From Ditylenchus dipsaci (Eukaryota; Nematoda; Chromadorea; Rhabditida; Anguinidae), in assembly GCA_004194705.1 (NCBI GenBank), contig SADC01000326.1:45843-109842 (forward strand): DNA of 64,000 nt. Direction: 5' to 3'. Position 1 is the stretch's first letter. Every line of letters starts with the position of its first letter. The notes under the pieces were generated by a model. That model saw only the letters and a list, made by a program, of their open reading frames with translations. It searched no databases and was not told where the DNA came from. Of the stretch, positions 1 to 11,382 are shown one piece after another. The translations under genes and the position numbers were made by a program.

Positions 1-268
1 GGCACTGGCAAAGAAGCAAGCTTAAGGATATGTGGTCATAAATCAAAAGGTCTGTTCTTCATTGTCCCGAATGTTGGCCATCTAATGTCTTTGTGATTGC
101 AGGCAATTGACCTCCATCTCTCGGTCTACTGGCTAAAAATGGAATTTGAAAAATCATCGTGTTAAGCTTTTAAACATGGAGCGTCTTCAATTTGCTTGTG
201 GTGGAGAGGCAGTCAATTCGGTTGATGGTATGACTCCTGATGTGCTATGCTCAGCTGGAAGTGTGTAT
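1..268 (+). CDS. CCT6: CCT6 (T-complex chaperonin subunit zeta), partial, two exons
   Basis: CCT6 is one of the eight subunits of the cytosolic TRiC/CCT ring that folds actin, tubulin and other proteins. Exon 1-49 reads GYVVINQK next to donor gtctgt; exon 103-268 follows a ttgcag acceptor and reads (A)[14 protein letters not shown], then [18 protein letters not shown], then a TP-D-----AG-VY stretch, ending at TAT|gtgttc. MERL--ACGG followed by NS-D--TPD is specific to the zeta subunit. The 5' part lies outside the window. Frame is kept only if three one-base contractions are assumed: GG at 26-27, CC near 111-112 and TTT near 143-145. No downstream exon was recognised; a 1 kb inverted repeat follows at once, so the intron is long or the gene is truncated. 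Confidence 0.85.
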
Positions 269-414
269 GTGTTCTGTTAGTCTGACAGTCTATGACTTAT
301 TTATTGTTTTTCAGGTAAATATCGCTTTTTTGTCAGGTAAATTTATTTTTTCACACAATTCCTACTGCAGACAGCTGGACAAAGTCGTAATGCATGTAAC
401 ATCAAAATTTCAAA

Positions 415-1450
415 ATTCCAAATACTACTCTCTATGTGCCTTCGTACTCTATACTCGAGACAGTATGGCTAGGCTGTGTACATAACTGTCGGAGTACGTT
501 AACTTCCATATAAGAGGCTGCCTAGCGAGAGTGGTTATAAGCCACAAATATTTTACCGAAATGGTCTACTAGGTTTATATCATTTATTTTCAGGCACGAT
601 GCTGACGGGGATAGGCCAGTTCGCGACGATTGGTTCTACAGTCGACGCTCTCTATAAGATACATCTCTCTATAAGATACAGCAAATTTTGGTCGATTTGG
701 TCGCGGTTTAGACGACTGTATATACAAGGAGGAACAAAATAGAGTGTCAGTTTGCCCTTATATTTTCCTCAACCGCGACCAAATCGACCAAAATTTGCTG
801 TATCTTATAGAGAGATGTATCTTATGGAGAGTGTATCTTGTAGAGAGCGTCGACTGTAGAGCCAAATCGTCGCGAACTCGCAAATATTTAGGTCACTGTA
901 AATATTTAGGTCACTGAGAAATATTTTTTAGCGTCCTAGGCTATTCAGGTTCTGAGCTACCGTTTGTATATGTTGTCTTTTACGGACTGTCGTGTGTTTT
1001 GTCTAATCAACACACGTCGTGTCTAATAATTAGCTGTGTAGATTATCACTTGTGTAGGTCATAATCACAGTAATACCGGCTTTGAACCGTAGTGTACTAC
1101 AAAGTAACTATTACAGCGACCTAAATATACATAGTTGTGCCTGGAAAAATTAAGCACAAGAGAAAGAGAAAAGACAATATAAACAAACGGTAGCTCAGGA
1201 TCTGAATAGCCAAGACGCGCTAAAAGAATATTTCCCTGATGAGAACAAGATACCTGAGTGACGCGTCATACCTGAAAATTAAAAACATGAACTTCAAAAG
1301 ATCATTATGGTAAATAATATGCGACTTATAATCACTTTCGCTAGGCAGCCTCTTACATGAAGTTGACGTGCTCCGACAGTTATGTTACAAAGGCCTAGCC
1401 ATACTGTCTTGAAATGGAGCACGAAGGCACATAGAAATAATACAACACAC
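415..1450. mobile_element. Large fold-back element with a second hairpin inserted in its left arm
   Basis: Sequence from about 415 to 600 returns as a diverged reverse complement at about 1250-1450 (shared TATGGCTAGGC, AACTGTCGGAG, AGAGGCTGCCTAGCGA). Inner arms 885-985 and 1090-1250 also pair (GCTATTCAG, TGAGCTACCGTTTGT). The left arm is interrupted at 605-890 by the hairpin listed next, so the big palindrome is older. No coding sequence was seen in it. Between 1450 and 1940 there is a short inverted repeat (GCCCGTGCACAT, 1461-1482 and 1559-1576) and nothing else I recognise. Confidence 0.7.
619..880. mobile_element. pogo-like MITE nested in the large fold-back
   Basis: Near-perfect inverted repeat with a ~57-bp loop. 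The inner ends are CAGTCGACGCTCTCTATAAG (from 639) and its complement (to 856), each next to TA. The symmetry continues outward to GTTCGCGACGATT. CAGTCGA ends with TA duplication match non-autonomous pogo/Tigger relatives. Related copies here lie at 4220-4316, 13612-15975, 22101-22863, 24733-24895, 46840-47016, 50798-50858 and 56259-56359. Confidence 0.75.
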
Positions 1451-1947
1451 GAAATACACTACGCAGGTATGTGCACGGGCAGTACTTTACAGGCTCTAGT
1501 AAAATTGTCTTCACCATGAACCGTGATGGATTTATGCAAATTATGCCCGGGAAGGGCCGGCCCGTGCACATGCCTGAAACTACGACTACATACAATTAGC
1601 AACGTCAGTGGCTTCCACATAGACGAACAAATACACAAACGTGGCTATTTTATGAATTTAACGATCAATTCAATGATGACTTTGTCAGCCGTATGCAGCC
1701 ACAGTGAAAATTCTTTACAAAAAGAGCTACCTGACCAGAGAACCTAAAAACAGAAATAGTAATTATTGTTATTTTCATTGAGATAATAAAACTAGTCAAA
1801 GAAACGGAAAATTAGAGATTATCATCCTGCCGCTGTCCATCTAATTCATAGCCTTTCAGATCTTATTGGTCGAACAAAAGATCTCCTCGAAAGGAGTCGA
1901 TGATACAAACCTGAAATGCGAAAATAAGACGAAAAATACTCACCAGT

Positions 1948-2422
1948 AAGAATATTCGGCTAAATTCTGGTATACCCCAGCACTCAATTCTGGTATAACC
2001 CCAGCACTCAATTCTGGTATACCCCAGCACTCAATTCTGGTGTACCCCCAGCACTTAATTGGAACACACTCTCATGTTACCCCACGATTGAAAGCTGAGG
2101 ATGTTAGCTACACGATGGTGTAAAATTTCTTAGTTTAGTTCACGAAAATGTACATCTTCTAATTAAAATAGAATTGAATCATTCGAATGAAAATTCAATG
2201 CTCAAAGATGATTCAGTTCTATTTAATTAAAAGATATGCATTTTTGTAAACTAAACTAAGAAATTTTTACACCATCGTGTAGCAAACATCCCTCAGCTTT
2301 CAATCGTGGGGTAACATGAGGAGTGTGTTCCAAATTAAGTGCTGGGGGTATACCAGAATTGAGTGCTGGGGTATACCAGAATTGAGTGCTGGGGGTATAC
2401 CAGAATTGTACCGAATATTCAC
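1948..2422. mobile_element. Palindromic element carrying a minisatellite in each arm
   Basis: Both ends carry GAATATTCGG. Each arm then holds 3-4 copies of a ~25-bp unit (AGCACTCAATTCTGGTATAC) at 1956-2050 and, inverted, at 2333-2410. Next come TTACCCCACGATTGAAAGCT and ACACGATGGTGTAAAA, with the centre near 2185. Open frames here encode only the repeat (IPALNSG type) and are not genes. 2430-2930 holds one short open frame and no recognisable feature. Confidence 0.75.
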
Positions 2423-3159
2423 CAGAATGGACGTCCCCACAGCACTTGAACAGACAGAGGGCGCAAGACTGCAGCCGAGCTTCCATCACTTAAAAACTCA
2501 GACGTAGAAGACGTAAAAAACTAAATTGATACAAAAGACTTGCCGAACCTTGAAGATGTGCATGTCTCTGGTTTCATTCAAAAAACTTTTGTTAGCGGAC
2601 ATCGTAGATAGGATCCAGCTGATGACGAGAAGGAGCATCAACAAGCATCATGTTGAGACCTATGTCCTAAAAAACCCAAGAAAAGAAAGCAAAGGACGGC
2701 AAAGCGGCTAAAAAACTTATCTCATGAGGTTCGACGCAACAACTTGGCTTCTTCTTTAAATCATCTGAAAAAAAAAGACATGAATATAGATATAGCCACT
2801 ATAATTCAACTAGCTACATAGAAAACAAAATGGGCGACAACAAAGTAAGAGCGGTTCGGCGGACCCGACCAAAAATTCAATTGAGAAGTCAAAAATGACT
2901 GCCAAAAATAATTGTTTGCGTTTGAAAAATATTTTGCGCAAATTATTTGATAATTATTTTTATTTTTTTATGTCCCGGGAATTCAAAAATCAACAATTGC
3001 CGTTGCACTAGGAAAGCATGCTCCTTTAACAAAATCTGAAAATTCCCGAATTCGAAAGACAGATCTAAAATTTTGCCCTGTCAATTTGTCCATAATTTTT
3101 TTTGTCAAGAATGTTTAAATATCATCAGATAGAGAATTTACAGGGCTAAAAATGATATA

Positions 3160-3232
3160 TCTTTTGAAAAAAGTGAAATTAAAAAATGGTTGTACGGTGC
3201 CCTTGAAGCGTAGTGTTTTTGGCGCTACTCAG
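3160..3232. mobile_element. Fragment of the CAGGGTGTCCCA element
   Basis: The stretch AAGTGAAAT..AAAAAATGGT.GTACGGTGCCCTTGAAG matches the right end of the complete element at 60244-61042. The upstream 2985-3150 (GGGAATTC, CCTGTCAATTTGTCC) matches its inner part. The terminal CAGGGTGTCCC is missing. Confidence 0.55.
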
Positions 3233-3369
3233 TTATAGGACTTACAGGACTGAGTGTATCAGAAAGCACAGCGACTGCTCGTCATTTTGATACCAAAACG
3301 AGACAGCAAGCCATAAGACAAAGTAGAATCAAAATCAACAAATTTGTTGGTGCCTCTGTTTTTAGGTAA

Positions 3370-3995
3370 CACTTTACTTGACCCCCCCCCCCCACGGCTG
3401 ACCCACTTTTGATGACAATTTTGAAAAACCGATTGCATATTCGTGTTTCTCGACCCCGATTTAGGCGCGAATTTACCAGTCGTTTCCGATAAAGTGAAAA
3501 AATTTTTTTTGTCAAACCACAGGGGGGTATCATGGATTTAGTCAAAATTTGGGCTTGGGGGCTTGGAGTTGAGATGCGCACACCCACATACCTTAGACAC
3601 AAATCACTCGAAAGTGACTCTGGATGCATGAAAAAGCATGCATACTAGAGTTTATTTATGCGGTAGGTCCCAGTATTCAAAACTATGTTCAACATCTTCT
3701 TGTTAGTGGCCCTTGTGTGATTAGTGGCCCCCTTTTATTCCTTCCCCTCCCTATACAGCCCTTAATCCCTTCAAAATTCAAAAGGCGCGAATTCAAATTT
3801 TTCAAATTTTGACTAAAATCCATGATACCCCCCCTGTGGTTTGACAAAAAAAATTTTTTCACTTTACCGGAAACGACTGGTAAATTCGCGCCTAAATCGG
3901 GTCGAGAAACACGAATATGCAATCGGTTTTTCAAAATTGTCATCAAAAGTGGGTCAGCCGTGGGGGGGGGGTCAAGTAAAGTCAAGCCGTTTTTA
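3370..3995. mobile_element. Fold-back element, CTTTACTTGACCCC shell, with half core
   Basis: Arms 3370-3553 and 3802-3990 are reverse complements of about 180 bp: CTTTACTTGAC, a C run, CACGGCTGACCCAC, then CGATTGCATATTCGTGTTTC and CACAGGGGGGTATCATGG. The interior keeps one half of the shared core (GATGCGCACACCCACATACC, ACTCGAAAGTGACTCTGGA, GCATGCATAC) and TTAGTGGCCCCCTTTTATTCC. The same shell is at 52688-53512 and a related one at 27678-28558. Proteins predicted across the arms are artefacts of the palindrome. Confidence 0.8.
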
Positions 3996-4145
3996 CGGGT
4001 TATTTCAAGTTCGCGCCTTTTATGGCATTCTGTATTATCACGTTTTGTATCTCCACGTGGGGGCTCAACTTGCCTAAATTTACAAAAAGTTTACAAAACT
4101 TTGATTTGTTGTAATGTTGAGCGAAATTTCGGGATTATTGTTTAA

Positions 4146-4818
4146 CACTAGAAAGGCCGTTCGTAACTTTTGTTTATTCTAGCACAGTTTTTCTAGCATC
4201 TTGGCTATCTTTTGGTATACAGTCGATGCTCCCTATAACAACTCTCAAGGGGCCGGCTAAACCGAGTCGTTATAGAGCGTCGTTATAAAGAGCGTCTTTA
4301 TAGAAAGCGTCGACTATACAATGTGCACGAATATTGCATGCATATTGGGTTGGAAAATACTGATTTTAATCCCATTGAAATAAACCTGCATCATCCATCG
4401 TCGTGACCACGCTACCAGCATACTTCTTCAATCCTCTCAAAAGAGGTGAACCAAAGTCTACCTGTGATCAAACACTTGTGTCTAATGCAGCTTTTTGTGC
4501 TCTATCACGTGCATGGTTTTGTGGTTTTGTGAGTTGGACGTTGGTTGACCAAGTTTTCGCATACATATTACAACTCACATACACTTATTCAAAAGAGCAG
4601 ATCATCAAAATCATTCTGACATATCTCAGTCATAAATGTGTCTTGCAAAAGAATTTTCGGTACATTTGAAGGCGAGGTCTGGGATGACGTCATTTATGAA
4701 AATTTATACTGCATTACTCGACTTTTTCCATCGGTCACGAGAAAATGACCAGCACCTAAAAAATCAGCATGAAAAATTGTGCTAGAATAGACAAAAGTCA
4801 CGAATGACCTTTCTAGTG
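4146..4818. mobile_element. piggyBac-like non-autonomous element
   Basis: The left end is TTAA|CACTAGAAAGGCCGTTCGTA and the right end is the complement ACCTTTCTAGTG|TTGA. A TTAA target and a CNCTAGAAAG terminus are hallmarks of piggyBac; the right TTAA has mutated to TTGA. The inverted repeats are ~45 bp (through TTCTAGCACA). Inside are a pogo-like MITE (4220-4316, flanked by TA) and an 88-codon open frame (4403-4669) that resembles no transposase I know. I see no piggyBac DDD motifs. Confidence 0.7.
4220..4316. mobile_element. pogo-like MITE inside the piggyBac-like element
   Basis: 97 bp with ends CAGTCGATGCTCCCTATAAC and a diverged inverted copy (GAAAGCGTCGACTA), between TA dinucleotides. 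Same family as 639-856. Confidence 0.65.
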
Positions 4819-5399
4819 TTGAACAATTTGGACAGTTCTACGGACTATGTATCTTACTATATGATCATATCGTGGTTTTCACAAGAAAGATTTCTTTATT
4901 TCCTGCTAATCAAAGTAAGCGCTGAATTTGGGTGGACAGGCCTTTGATTCATTCTATTAGTAGAAGGAGGAGGGATAAGGCAATTGGAAATGACTTGCTT
5001 GCCACTATTCACACCCCAAAATCTTAATGAGTTGTGATGTGTCAAACTCCCTGCTTGCCTTGCTAACCTATCTGTTGGCTCAACTCGCCCACCCAAATAG
5101 CAGCAACTCTTTGGGGAGCCCTCAGTTCTGTGGGTGGTAATGAGGAGTTGGGTGCGTGTCTGTAGTCCATATAAACATTAGTGGATGCTGGATTGCAAGG
5201 TTGACTTTGACATTTTTTAAATTCAAATGGTTTTTCTAGTTAGGCGTTCATGGCGCGAGTGAAATAAACAGTCATCAACAGGAACCGAAGCAATAGAGGC
5301 TCTTTATATTTTTGTATGTTTTTACGAATTTTATGAATTAATCCATTTTCGGCCGAATTTATTATTTATTATTATATGAAATTAATCGTATAATATACG

Positions 5400-5460
5400 A
5401 GAAATTCTACGGTACAAAATCTGACTCAGGATGAGCGGGTGTTCGTCCTGAGTCAGAAAA
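5400..5460. repeat. Short perfect hairpin
   Basis: CTGACTCAGGATGA, a short GCGGGTGT loop, then TCGTCCTGAGTCAG. The flanks 4820-5400 and 5460-5725 show no gene I can support. Confidence 0.5.
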
Positions 5461-5730
5461 AGTCATTGGAATTTTAGACTAAAATTATTTTTTAAAGAGC
5501 AAAAGTAGGAAATTAAAAAAAGTTTAAATGAGGCTAAAATTGAGGCGTATTATACAGGGTGTCATGGCCGAATCCGTCGATTTATTTTGCGTTTGCTCTT
5601 TGATTTTCATTATTTATAATTACAAATAATATCTCATTCGAAAGCTAGAGCTTTGCCATTTTGTTTGCGAAAAAAGAAGAATAAAAAGTGTAAGAAAAAT
5701 CGACCCTACTAGCGAATATGATCATTTTAA

Positions 5731-6841
5731 AGGGGGGACACTTGGGGGGGGGGGGGTGGTAGAGTCCGTTTCGTCGCCACCATTTTCGTCGCCACAATTT
5801 TCGTCGCCCACATTTTTCGTCGCCACAATTTTCGTCTGAGGGGGGTGTTGAGAAATGGTTTGTGAACCTAATGAAAAAACGGCGCTACTGTAATATATAC
5901 CCCCCCCCCAAACCGACTTTTTCAGGAGTGTCTAAAACCATTTTTATACAATAATTTCGCCAGAAAAGGACCAGAAAAGCAATTTAAATGGGATTACGGG
6001 CTGTATTGGAAGGGGAAGTGAATAATACAGGGGCTACTTTTCGAGATGCTTGGGATCCTTGGAGTATTGATTCTCTGAGCGTCTGAAGGCACTTACAATC
6101 CCAGGAACTTGTGGTGCAGGCAAAAATATAACTACTTTTCATGGACCAAGCCGATCAGCGGTGTGGACCCCGCGGGTTTACTCCTAGGCCTAGCACTTTT
6201 TGAGTGCTAGGCTAAATTTTGAATGCTGGTCCTCTGGCCGGCCTTTTAGAACGAGGCGAAATGCTCTTTGGTGAAAAAGCAAAGATGTTCAGCATAGTTT
6301 TAAATACTGGGGCCTACCGCATAAATAAACTCTGGTATGCATGTTTTTTCATGTATCCAAAGTCACTTTCGAGTGATTTGTGTCTAAGGTATGTGGGTGT
6401 GCGCATCTCAACTCCAAGCCCCCAAGCCCCCGAAGGGGCGCAGGGGGCTTGAGAGTTAGAGATGCGCGCACTCACTTACCCTTCACTTACACTTCATCAT
6501 AAAATGCATATAGAGTCTATTTTATCATACACCACCACAATTTTATAAATAAATTTTTTTGCATCCCGTCAATGGGTTTTTCGACGCTACTGTCATACAC
6601 CACCCAAAAAAAAATTTTATTTATAAAATTCTTTATGTGATTTTATGATGGGTTTCATTAAATAATGTCGAATAATGTAGTGACATCCATCATAAAATCA
6701 CACATTGAATTTTCTAAATGAAATCTTAAATGAAATCTGCAAACTCCAAATTCTAAATGAAAGCTGCAACCCGTCAATGGGTTTTTTTATCAAGTTGACA
6801 AACCTATTTCTCAACTCCCCCACCCCAAGTGTCTCCCCCCT
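5731..6841. mobile_element. TTAA-flanked fold-back element containing the shared core
   Basis: The left end TTAA|AGGGGGGACACTTGGGG is mirrored by CCCCAAGTGTCTCCCCCCT|TTAA, giving a perfect TTAA duplication. Just inside the left end is a 17-bp minisatellite (unit TTTTCGTCGCCACAA, 5770-5840). The middle (6290-6480) holds the core: AAATACTGGGGCCTACCGC, GTATGCATG, CTTTCGAGTGATTTGTGTC, GTGTGCGCATCTCAACTCCA, then the GCGCAGGGGGCTTGAG hairpin. 6500-6800 is AT-rich with its own inverted stretches (AACCCGTCAATGGGTTTTT). No transposase seen. Confidence 0.75.
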
Positions 6842-7108
6842 TTAAGAACACACGTAATTTTAAATAAATTTTGTATGCAGATGTTCACCGATCAAGAGAA
6901 ATAGAACAAAACAGTTCAAAAAACTGGCTCTTTCAAATCAGTAATTTGGTGGTGCGCATCGGCTATAACCCAACACTTTGTTAAAAAAAGACATTAAATA
7001 TACCGAATCGTGCCAAAAAAGTTATGGAGCCTTACTTAAAAACTTCGTAGCAATAAAATTTTGGTAAAAAGTGCAAAAAAAAACTGCCAACCTTTTTCTC
7101 TCTTTTAG

Positions 7109-7447
7109 TGTAAATTAGAAGACTTGTTAATTCCTCGAGATGAATTAAATGTTGCGGGAGTGTGGGGGACCCTCCCCCAATTGAAGAGAGAGAGACAGAT
7201 CATGCCTCCTCATTCATTTGAGGTCCTATTCACACTTTGGCTTGTCCCTTTTGTTTGTGCCAATGTGCCGTTGGTGGTTGGCTATAGTAGTAATGGGGGC
7301 TGCAGCTCCCTTTACCCTCTCTCCATTCACCCTTGCATAACAACAACAACAATAAAGATTGCATTTATGGGTGAGCTAGGATTTATCAATCTACTGCTTT
7401 ATCCATTTTATTTGTATTTTGAGAAACTTTGGTCATTTTTTAATTAA
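7109..7447 (+). CDS. Candidate host exon (membrane protein), unidentified
   Basis: A pyrimidine-rich acceptor (tctctcttttag, ending 7108) opens an uninterrupted frame beginning CKLEDLLIPRDELNVAGVWG, with a later hydrophobic segment FEVLFTLWLVPFVCANVPLV, ending at TAA 7445-7447; AATAAA occurs at about 7352. The mixed composition differs from the surrounding repeats. I recognise no family. It could be a last exon, or chance. Confidence 0.28.
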   Translation, partial: CKLEDLLIPRDELNVAGVWGTLPQLKRERQIMPPHSFEVLFTLWLVPFVCANVPLVVGYSSNGGCSSLYPLSIHPCITTTTIKIAFMGELGFINLLLYPFYLYFEKLWSFFN

Positions 7448-7855
7448 AGTCACACTTACATACATCACTAACTAGCTACACCAATCTAAACTAGGGAGCA
7501 AATAGGGTTCTTAGGGACATCAGCGACGAAACTTTTAAGCAACAAGTATCGTATGCTAATACTTGTATGAGATAACATTCTATAAAACAATATTAATGAT
7601 GTTAACTTATTTTTTTGCGATTGTGCGCTGTGATTATTTTGACCTTAGCAGGGTGCGATTACGGTTATTTCACAAAACCAAGTGCGACTAATTGTTGTGA
7701 CTATTCGATTTTTTTCGTCATGGTTCGCCAAAAAATCTTGGTTCCGCTATTGCCTCTACAAGAGCTAAACTTTTTTGGTGCGCGGAAGTTTCCTCGCTTT
7801 CGGGACATTTTTCGAAATGGTGCGGAAACGCACTTTTGCCAATTTTTTCAGTAAT

Positions 7856-8216
7856 TGCTTGTTCACGTTGTTAGAGTTAGAGTTCGGGATTTTGGTTACG
7901 TGAACACCTCTGATCCTAACTCTAACTCGAACTCTAACTCGAGGGTGTTCATATACCTCAAGTTAGAGTTCGAGGTTGAATTCGAAGGTGTTCATGCATA
8001 TAACTTGGATTCGCTTGTGGTAATTCCCCCAAAATTAACTTTTAGCGGCTTTTAATGGCTCTGGGTGAGATTCTGAGCTATCAAAGCTATATACATAAAC
8101 ATTTTCAAGCTCGACCTCTAACTCTAACAACGTGAACACCATCGAGTTAGAGTTAGAGTTCGGGTTTTTAAGTACATAAACACCTTTTACCCGAACTCTA
8201 ACAACGTGAACAAGCC
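7856..8216. mobile_element. Terminal-inverted-repeat element with TTAGAG hexamer arrays
   Basis: The ends are CTTGTTCACGTTGTTAGAGT and its complement. Inside are alternating blocks of (GTTAGA)n or (CTAACT)n with GTGTTCAT/CGTGAACACC spacers. The hexamer resembles telomere repeats but is not in a long array and points both ways, so I read it as element structure. Confidence 0.55.
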
Positions 8217-8428
8217 ATATAAATAACTAAACTAGTAATTTTGTGTTTCTATAATATCATAGTAAATTATTCAATATGATTTATAAAAATTATTAAATAG
8301 TTTACAAAAAAAGTATTTAATCACCGTAGTGAAAAATTATCTACTAATTCGAAATTCGCTAAGCCATATTGTTTAGGAGCTAATTCCATATATGGCAGAG
8401 TGAATTTTTTTGCCATCCTCAGAAAGTT

Positions 8429-8605
8429 TGGCTATATAGCTTCTTGCTCGGTCAATATTCAAATTTTCGGGCCCTAACCCTTAGAAATATCCAAACTTAC
8501 TCGGGATTTTGTGCAAAAGTTGCAAAAAATCGTATAGACACCTGAAAATATCTCAATATCGAATATAGAAATTGAGCAAGAAGCTATATAACCAAAATTT
8601 TCAAA
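8429..8605. repeat. Inverted repeat
   Basis: TTGGCTATATAGCTTCTTGC at 8429 pairs with its complement near 8575-8600, spacer ~120 bp. Probably a small MITE. In 8620-9600 I see only one weak exon-like open frame (reverse strand, about 8950-8740, ending at TTTGAG|gtaaag) and no family match. Confidence 0.45.
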
Positions 8606-9609
8606 ATTGGTCGCGTAATTGTGACGCGCTCTGTACTTTCTTATAATGATCTAAGGTTTTTTGAGATTTTTTAAATTGTTATATCCATACTGATTCTGGC
8701 TCAAAACATTTGCAGAAGGGTTCTTCTTTACCTCAAAAGGTTGCCCCGAATGCCCATCCCCGGTGGCAGGCTTGAAATTGGAGAACCTCCAGATAATATT
8801 TAAGTGGGTGAGTAAGGGAAAGCAGGATGGAGGTGCTTGAATTGCTTGCTTTAAAGGCAAGTAGTAAGTGGAGAGGGCCAGCGAGCCGACCAACCTCTTT
8901 GTTGTTTCAGCGAGTTTCTTTTGCCAAAAAAAATAGAAGAAAGGCAGAAGTAGCAGCAACTCTCATCAAATTAATTTATCTGTGGTGCTGCAGGAAGTGA
9001 TGATCTCGCCTGGCCAGCTAGATAATGACTTGCTGAATTGGACTTTGTTGCATGACTGCATTCTAGAGTAATTGAATGTTGATGCTTCTCAATTTTTGTA
9101 GTTTCGCTCATTAAATTGGTCAGAGCACTGGGCTGGAAACAGTGCAACTGCTGCCAATAGATTGGATTCTAAATCTGGACTTTGCTTCGGATTTTTTGTA
9201 CCTATTTTGGCTCATTTTTTCAACAATTGTTTGTTTTCGTTGAAATAGGAGTAAAATGTAAATGGAGCAGAGTGCTTGAGTGACTTGCCCTTTTTTTGAT
9301 GAATTATAGATAGCCCAATAATCTGGAACTTTTATGTTTACTTTAATACCAACATACCGAGTATTTTGTGGGAGGAGGGGTCACTTGACTCTGGCAGGTC
9401 ATTTGTCGTAAAAATTGTGTCTGTCTCGTGTTTTATTTAGATTTAACTTCGAGATTTGCTTTTGTTAGATCATTCACAACATATGAGGCAGCTTTTGAAA
9501 AAAAATTATAGTTCAGCAATAAGAGTAGAGCCCCAAAGTGGACTGATTTTTGCAGCATTTTGCTGATTGCGATTTTTTTGCTGATTTTTAACCTAAAATG
9601 CTGATTAAA

Positions 9610-9701
9610 CAGGGATGGGAATTTACTCTTTAAAAGATTTGTACTTTTTAAGGGACCCAATATATTTTTTATTTTTACTTCAATTTTGATTGTCATCCCT
9701 G
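9610..9701. mobile_element. Short hAT-type MITE (92 bp)
   Basis: Ends CAGGGATGGGA / TGTCATCCCTG. The flanks tgattaaa (9602-9609) and tgatttat (9702-9709) agree at 6 of 8 bases, as expected for an aged 8-bp hAT duplication. The interior (AAAGATTTGTAC-TTT-AGGGACCC) resembles 11383-11570 and 20966-21147. Confidence 0.65.
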
Positions 9702-10007
9702 TGATTTATTTATGTTAAAGATTTTCCGATTTTCATTTTTTATTGCATTTTTCACTAATTTGTAAATAATGTTTAAATGTTTCCTAAGTGATTATTATAT
9801 ACTTAAAACAATTAAAAAGCTATTTTCTGACATTTTCCGGCACAAAAAATGAACTTTTTTTTAAATTTTTGACCAAAATTTGACTTTTTGCCTTGGTTCC
9901 CCAAGGCAATCCAATCTGAAAGGGTACCTGGATACCCTAAAAAGATGGAATTTGAACAAAGTTTGTTAGCTGTGGCCTACGCATATATAAACTATGGTAT
10001 GCATACC

Positions 10008-10748
10008 GTATTCTCTCTAATAGAACCACATGTGGTTCTATTTTTCAACCCCCCTTGGGGGGTGTGGTTCTAATAGAGAGTGTGGTTCTATTTTTCAACC
10101 TTCTGAAGATATTCAAGCATTGCAGCATACGCGCATAAATTCTTTATTTCGGACTTGGTCGGGTTTAGGGAGGACGCTTATTTAACTATATTTTTTTTAA
10201 ATTTTTGTCGCTTATGGCAGTCATGGTTATATTAATAACCTATATGAATAATTTAATAAGTAATTTTGTTAATCAAGGTGATTATTGTCACCCCGGTCAC
10301 CATAATCAACTTGATCGACCTAAAAAATAAAAAATATGTATTAAAATAGGCGTCCACCCTAAACCAGAACAGGTCCCAAAACTCATCAACGCTCTAGAAA
10401 TATATCTTTATTATTGAACTATTTTCGCGCTTCCTCAAAACCGATTTCTTGTATATGCTCAGCCAACTTCTGCTCATCTTAAGCGAGCTTCACCTTACCT
10501 CGACCACTCGGAACCGGCCCAACTTTCTTGAAGCCGTGAATGGCGTCGTCCTCATATCCATCGGTGGCATTGGGAACTCCGCACGATTTGAATGACTCAA
10601 CGATGAGCTCCTTCAAGAGATTCTCTCAGGCTTCGAGAATCCATTGGAGTTAGACGGCCGTTGGCGCAGCTTGAGAGTGTTAAGGGGTGTGGTTCTATTA
10701 GAGAGTGTGGTTCAAATAGAGAGTGTGGTTCTATTAGAGAGAATACGG
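10008..10748. mobile_element. Deleted pogo-like transposon, ends CCGTATTCTCTCTAATAG
   Basis: The left end reads TACCGTATTCTCTCTAATAG then AACCACA, and the right end is its complement ending GAGAATACGGTA. Subterminal GTGTGGTTCTATTAGAGAG repeats occur at both ends. It contains the C-terminal fossil of a pogo-superfamily transposase (10479-10646), which identifies the family. The same termini, as CGTATTTYCTCTAATA, recur through the window. Confidence 0.75.
10479..10646 (-). pseudogene. pogo/Tigger (DDE_1) transposase, C-terminal fragment
   Basis: On the reverse strand the frame reads QWILEA-stop-ENLLKELIVESFKSCG, then VPNATDGYEDDAIHGFKKVG and ends GKVKLA-TAA. W-(3)AW----E-I--SFK-CG-(N)A-DG-EDD is the C-terminal signature of pogo-superfamily transposases. 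The in-frame TGA (10626-10628) stands where the family has the Trp of the AW pair, so it is a TGG-to-TGA nonsense change. The DDE catalytic core and the DNA-binding half are absent, so it is dead. Confidence 0.8.
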
Positions 10749-10749
10749 T

Positions 10750-11360
10750 ATGTTTTATGCATCCAGAGTCACTTTCGAGTGATTTGCGTCTAAGGTATGT
10801 AGGTGTGCGCATCTCAACTCCAAGCCCCCAAGCTCCTGCGCCCCCGAAAATGTTGATCAAAAATGTATATAGAGTTGTATATTGATTTATTTTTTTAATC
10901 CATCTTTTGTGTGGAAAAATGTCAGAAAATTATTTTTTTATCGTTTTAAGCATATAAAATTGCTTAGAAGTCGTGCAAACATGATTTACGAAAAATTAAA
11001 AAATGCGCAACCCTTTAGCCCCTGCTCCCTTCGGGGCGCAGGGGGCTTGGTTGCTTGGGGTTGAGATGCGCATACCCACATACCTTAGACACAAATCACT
11101 CGAAAGTGACTCTGGATGCTTTTTACACTAAATCAGCCCATTTTTGGTATCTTCCCACCATAATACAAGCCTAAATCCCTTAAAAAATGGTCAAAAAGGG
11201 TATTTTAGGTGACTCAAAAACTCAACTTTTCATTGACCAGAACTGAAAAATAATGCCTTTTTTAAACTCCTGAGGTGATTTTAGGTTGATGTAGGGCTTC
11301 CGGAAACATTTTTAAAAAATTTCATTGAGGGGGGGGTATACTCCGGTAGCGCTAAATTGT
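10750..11360. mobile_element. Fold-back family copy (core duplicated and separated)
   Basis: 10752-10850 holds the core in one orientation (GAGTCACTTTCGAGTGATTT, GTGCGCATCTCAACTCCAAG). 11020-11125 holds the hairpin CCCCTGC..GGGGCGCAGGGGG and the opposite arm. 11130-11355 is the right shell (ACTCAACTTTTCATTGACCA, CCTGAGGTGATTTTAGGT, a G run, GGTAGCGCTA), matching the complete copy at 61316-62006. Confidence 0.65.
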
Positions 11361-11382
11361 TTTATGTTAAAACAGGGCTGCC

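Noticed and set aside
5770..5840. CRISPR-like array
   Set aside because: 17-bp direct repeats without unique spacers; the setting is eukaryotic and inside a fold-back element.
7856..8216. Interstitial telomere repeat
   Set aside because: TTAGAG units are few, in both orientations and bounded by inverted CTTGTTCACGTTG ends, so they belong to an element.
10597..10885. Short open frames on both strands near 10.7 kb
   Set aside because: They translate TTCTATTAGAGAGTGTGG terminal repeats and the fold-back core; only the pogo C-terminal fossil below them is protein-derived.
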